From positions 1 to 54,832 of the forward strand of contig SXSC01000006.1 of NCBI GenBank assembly GCA_005792355.1: a stretch of 54,832 nt of DNA, read 5' to 3'. A model generated the notes under the pieces. The model saw only the letters and a program-made list of their open reading frames with translations, ran no database searches and was not told where the DNA came from. The first letter of the stretch is position 1; each line of letters starts with the position of its first letter. Below, piece after piece: positions 52,227-54,832 of this stretch. The position numbers were made by a program, and so were the translations under genes. The DNA comes from Opitutaceae bacterium (GTDB lineage Bacteria > Verrucomicrobiota > Verrucomicrobiia > Opitutales > Opitutaceae).

Positions 52227-54719
52227 ATGCAACCCTCGCAACGTTCCGGCAGTACGGAAAATCCCCGCGACACTTCCTCGATGAGTACCGACCCATCCCC
52301 ACAGGAAACCATCTTTAACGCGGCGACCGCCCTGCCGACGCTGGAGCGGCACGCGTTTCTTGATCGCGCCTGCGCTGGCGATCTGGCGCTCCGCTCTCGC
52401 GTCGAGTCGCTGTTGCAGGCGCATGACGCGGCGCGGGATTTCATGGAGTCCGACCCCACCGATCTCGCCCAGGCAAGAAAGCCGTTCGAGGGCGTCGCCG
52501 AGGAAAAGCCCGGCGACCGCATCGGGCGCTACAAGCTGCTGCAGAAAATCGGCGAAGGCGGCTGTGGCGTCGTCTACATGGCCGAGCAGGAGGAAGCAGT
52601 GCGCCGCCGCGTCGCGTTGAAGGTGATCAAGCTCGGCATGGACACCAAGGCGGTGATCGCGCGATTCGAGGCGGAGCGCCAGGCCCTCGCCCGAATGGAG
52701 CATCCCAATATCGCGCGCGTCCTCGACGCGGGGGCCACGGCCGCGGGCCGGCCCTTCTTCGTGATGGAACTGGTCCGCGGGATGCGCATCACCGAGTATT
52801 GCGACCAGAACAACCTTCCGACTGAGCAACGCCTCGAGCTGTTCATCAAGGTTTGCCAGGCGATTCAGCACGCGCACCAGAAAGGTGTCATCCACCGCGA
52901 TGTGAAACCCTCGAACGTGCTCGTCACGCTGCACGACGGCCAGCCGGTGCCCAAGGTGATCGATTTTGGCATCGCCAAGGCCACGCAGGGCCGGCTCACG
53001 GAACAGACGCTGTTCACCGCCTTTGAACAGTTCATCGGCACGCCGGCCTACGTGAGCCCGGAGCAGGCGGAGATGAGCGGGCTCGATATCGACACCCGCA
53101 GCGACATCTACTCGCTCGGCGTGCTGCTCTACGAATTGCTGGCCGGCCGGACGCCGTTCGACACGCAGGAACTCGTCGCCGCCGGCCTCGACGAGATGCG
53201 CCGCCGCATCCGCGAGCAGGAGCCACCGCGTCCCTCGCATCGCGTGCGCACCCTTAACGATTCCGATCGCACGACCGTCGCCCGCCGTCGGGGCACCGAC
53301 GCCCCGCGGCTCTCAATCCGACTCCGCGGTGACCTCGACTGGATCGTGATGCGCTGCCTCGAGAAGGACCGCAGCCGCCGTTACGACACGGCCAACGGGC
53401 TCGCGATGGACATTGAGCGCCACCTCAAGAACGAGCCGGTCACCGCGCGCCCACCCGGCACCGTTTACCTCTTCCAAAAACTGGTGCGCCGGCACGTGCT
53501 CGCCTTCGCGGCGACCGGAGCAATTCTGGCGGTGGTCACGCTGGGGTTTGCGGTCTCGACGAGCCTGTTTCTCAGCGAACGGCGAGCCCTCGAACGGGAA
53601 CGACTCTCGCTCGAACGCGCGCAGAGCGAAGCCACGCAACGGGGCAAGGTGGCCACGTTCATGACCAAGACGCTGCACGACATCGGCCGGCTCGTGACGA
53701 GTGGCGGCGACCGCGCCAAACAACGCGAAATCATCGCCGAGCTGGTCGCGCAAAAGAAAGATCTCACTGACGAGCCCGAGCTTTCCGCCACCCTCGACGA
53801 GGCCGTCGGCGGCGCCTACCTGGAGATGCGCGAGCTGGCGAAGGCCGAGGAGCTGTTCATCGAGGCCCTCAAGATTCGCGATCAAGCGCGGGGCAACAAA
53901 GAGCCCACGCCGGAGATCGCCCGCTGCCTCAATCTCCTCGGCCAGGTTTATAGCGCCCAGTCCCGCTGGCACGAGGCGGAGAAACAACATGTCGCGGCAC
54001 TGGAAATCCAACAGGCCATTTTCGGGCCCAAGCACTCTGTGGTGGCCGATACCATGAGCACGCTCGGGTGGGTCCTGGCGCAACAGGCCCAATTGAACCG
54101 GGCGGAACACCACTTTCGCCTCGTCGTCGGCATGCAGCGCGAGCTCAACGGCCCCCGCCATCCCCAAGTCGCCACCGCTCTCACGCGCCTCGGGTCGGTG
54201 CTCACCCAGGAAGGCCGGATCACCGAAGCCGAGACCGCCCTGCTTGAGGCGCATGCCATCAACCTCGAGGCCTTTGGCCGCAATTCACTCCAAACCGCCG
54301 GCTCCCTCAACATGCTCGCGGTCAACATGGCGATCGATCTGCCGCGGCTGTCGCAGGCGATCAAGTTGTACACCGACGCCTTCGAGATTCGCGAACGCGT
54401 CGCGCGCGTATCCGCCGGAGCCGCACCGGGAGACAGCACCGCCGGTGCCCCGGAGGTTGCAACCGCCGAAGCTGCGGCCACTCCCGCCCAAATCCAGGCC
54501 ATGCTCGCTCAACCGGGATTCCTCCGACCGGTCACCGATGCGTTGCGCGACGCCCAGCGCTACGCCGAAATCAACTACGGCAAAGAAAGCTGGGAAGAAG
54601 CCTTCTTCCTCGCTTTGAGCGCATGGATCATGCTGCAGGAAAAAAATTACGTCGAAGCCGAGAGGCTCACCCGCCAGAGCCTCGCCATCCGCGGGTTCTC
54701 CACGTTTTGGTGTGGGTGA
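52227..54719 (+). CDS. Transmembrane Hanks-type Ser/Thr protein kinase with C-terminal TPR repeats
   Basis: The 830-residue protein has a cytoplasmic kinase domain (about 100-385): glycine loop GEGGCG (109-114), Lys132 in ALKVIK, HRDVKPSN (223-230) and DFG (246-248), with SPEQ in the activation region. A transmembrane helix lies at about 423-450. A basic-acidic coiled segment (451-475) follows, and TPR-type repeats from about 520 to 690 (YLEMRELAKAEELFIEALKI, LNLLGQVYSAQSRWHEAEKQH). This layout is common in Planctomycetes/Verrucomicrobia. The N-terminal 90 residues resemble the helical region next to sigma-70-associated kinases. Unlike many relatives, no ECF sigma gene is adjacent. The start at 52227 is the first ATG; MSTD at residue 19 is an alternative. 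Target unknown. Confidence 0.95.
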   Translation: MQPSQRSGSTENPRDTSSMSTDPSPQETIFNAATALPTLERHAFLDRACAGDLALRSRVESLLQAHDAARDFMESDPTDLAQARKPFEGVAEEKPGDRIGRYKLLQKIGEGGCGVVYMAEQEEAVRRRVALKVIKLGMDTKAVIARFEAERQALARMEHPNIARVLDAGATAAGRPFFVMELVRGMRITEYCDQNNLPTEQRLELFIKVCQAIQHAHQKGVIHRDVKPSNVLVTLHDGQPVPKVIDFGIAKATQGRLTEQTLFTAFEQFIGTPAYVSPEQAEMSGLDIDTRSDIYSLGVLLYELLAGRTPFDTQELVAAGLDEMRRRIREQEPPRPSHRVRTLNDSDRTTVARRRGTDAPRLSIRLRGDLDWIVMRCLEKDRSRRYDTANGLAMDIERHLKNEPVTARPPGTVYLFQKLVRRHVLAFAATGAILAVVTLGFAVSTSLFLSERRALERERLSLERAQSEATQRGKVATFMTKTLHDIGRLVTSGGDRAKQREIIAELVAQKKDLTDEPELSATLDEAVGGAYLEMRELAKAEELFIEALKIRDQARGNKEPTPEIARCLNLLGQVYSAQSRWHEAEKQHVAALEIQQAIFGPKHSVVADTMSTLGWVLAQQAQLNRAEHHFRLVVGMQRELNGPRHPQVATALTRLGSVLTQEGRITEAETALLEAHAINLEAFGRNSLQTAGSLNMLAVNMAIDLPRLSQAIKLYTDAFEIRERVARVSAGAAPGDSTAGAPEVATAEAAATPAQIQAMLAQPGFLRPVTDALRDAQRYAEINYGKESWEEAFFLALSAWIMLQEKNYVEAERLTRQSLAIRGFSTFWCG

Positions 54720-54832
54720 AAAAGGTCCAACTGGTCGAAAGGTGCGGGTTAAATCCGGACGCCGAGAACGACTCATCACGGACTGGTCTTCGCCTCCGGC
54801 TCCAAACCACAATCCGCTTTGAAGGAAGAAAA

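Overview
The window looks like chromosomal DNA of a verrucomicrobium of the Opitutaceae type. It is GC-rich and codes on both strands. It carries four large TonB-dependent receptors, some with the 'SPFEV' or 'DPFVVS' TonB-box style common in that group. It also has Planctomycetes/Verrucomicrobia families (DUF1501 with DUF1549/DUF1553 cytochrome proteins, GxGYxYP protein, Ser/Thr kinase with TPRs), two formylglycine sulfatases and many REP-like palindromes. This assignment is inference from gene families; no rRNA or tRNA marker was found.

Layout. 0-0.74 kb is the 3' end of a membrane pyrophosphatase gene with a terminator. 1.2-6.6 kb is a plus-strand run: pseudopilin, overlapping membrane protein, arylamine N-acetyltransferase, and a secreted PQQ-sugar-dehydrogenase/cytochrome c protein. 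6.56-7.58 kb is a RAYT-type transposase bounded by a perfect 27-bp inverted repeat. 7.6-12.1 kb is a DUF1501 plus DUF1549/1553 pair. 12.5-23.8 kb is a minus-strand polysaccharide-utilisation-like locus: LacI-type regulator, two TonB receptors, a large secreted protein of unknown type, sulfatase, and esterase. 24.2-30.2 kb is a TonB receptor followed by a secreted metallophosphoesterase and a secreted metallo-beta-lactamase-fold hydrolase. 30.5-31.7 kb is a NagX/DUF5009 membrane acyltransferase.

31.7-39.5 kb is the most unusual part. A co-oriented four-gene catabolic cluster (Gfo/Idh oxidoreductase, MFS transporter, TonB receptor, sulfatase) is bracketed by two inverted, almost identical 124-bp palindromic elements that end in CTAG. 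The stop codons of the two convergent genes at one end lie in the element termini. The TonB receptor and sulfatase here are paralogues of those in the 12.5-23.8 kb locus, so the window holds two related sulfated-glycan uptake and desulfation modules.

39.5-49.3 kb holds a double thioredoxin-fold protein, an ALDH7-type dehydrogenase with a neighbouring DUF1338/VOC-like protein (possibly lysine/2-oxoadipate catabolism), a small membrane protein, a repeat-rich non-coding kilobase, a TrmH-family RNA methyltransferase, a GxGYxYP protein and a small secreted protein. 49.4-49.9 kb is a DUF4160 gene with a one-base frameshift overlapping a DUF2442 gene. 50.2-52.0 kb is a secreted Ig-like protein whose C-terminal repeats match those of the PQQ/cytochrome protein 45 kb away. 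52.2-54.7 kb is a receptor-like Ser/Thr kinase with TPR repeats.

Most starts examined lack a clear Shine-Dalgarno sequence. Family names come from motif recognition alone; no database search was run.
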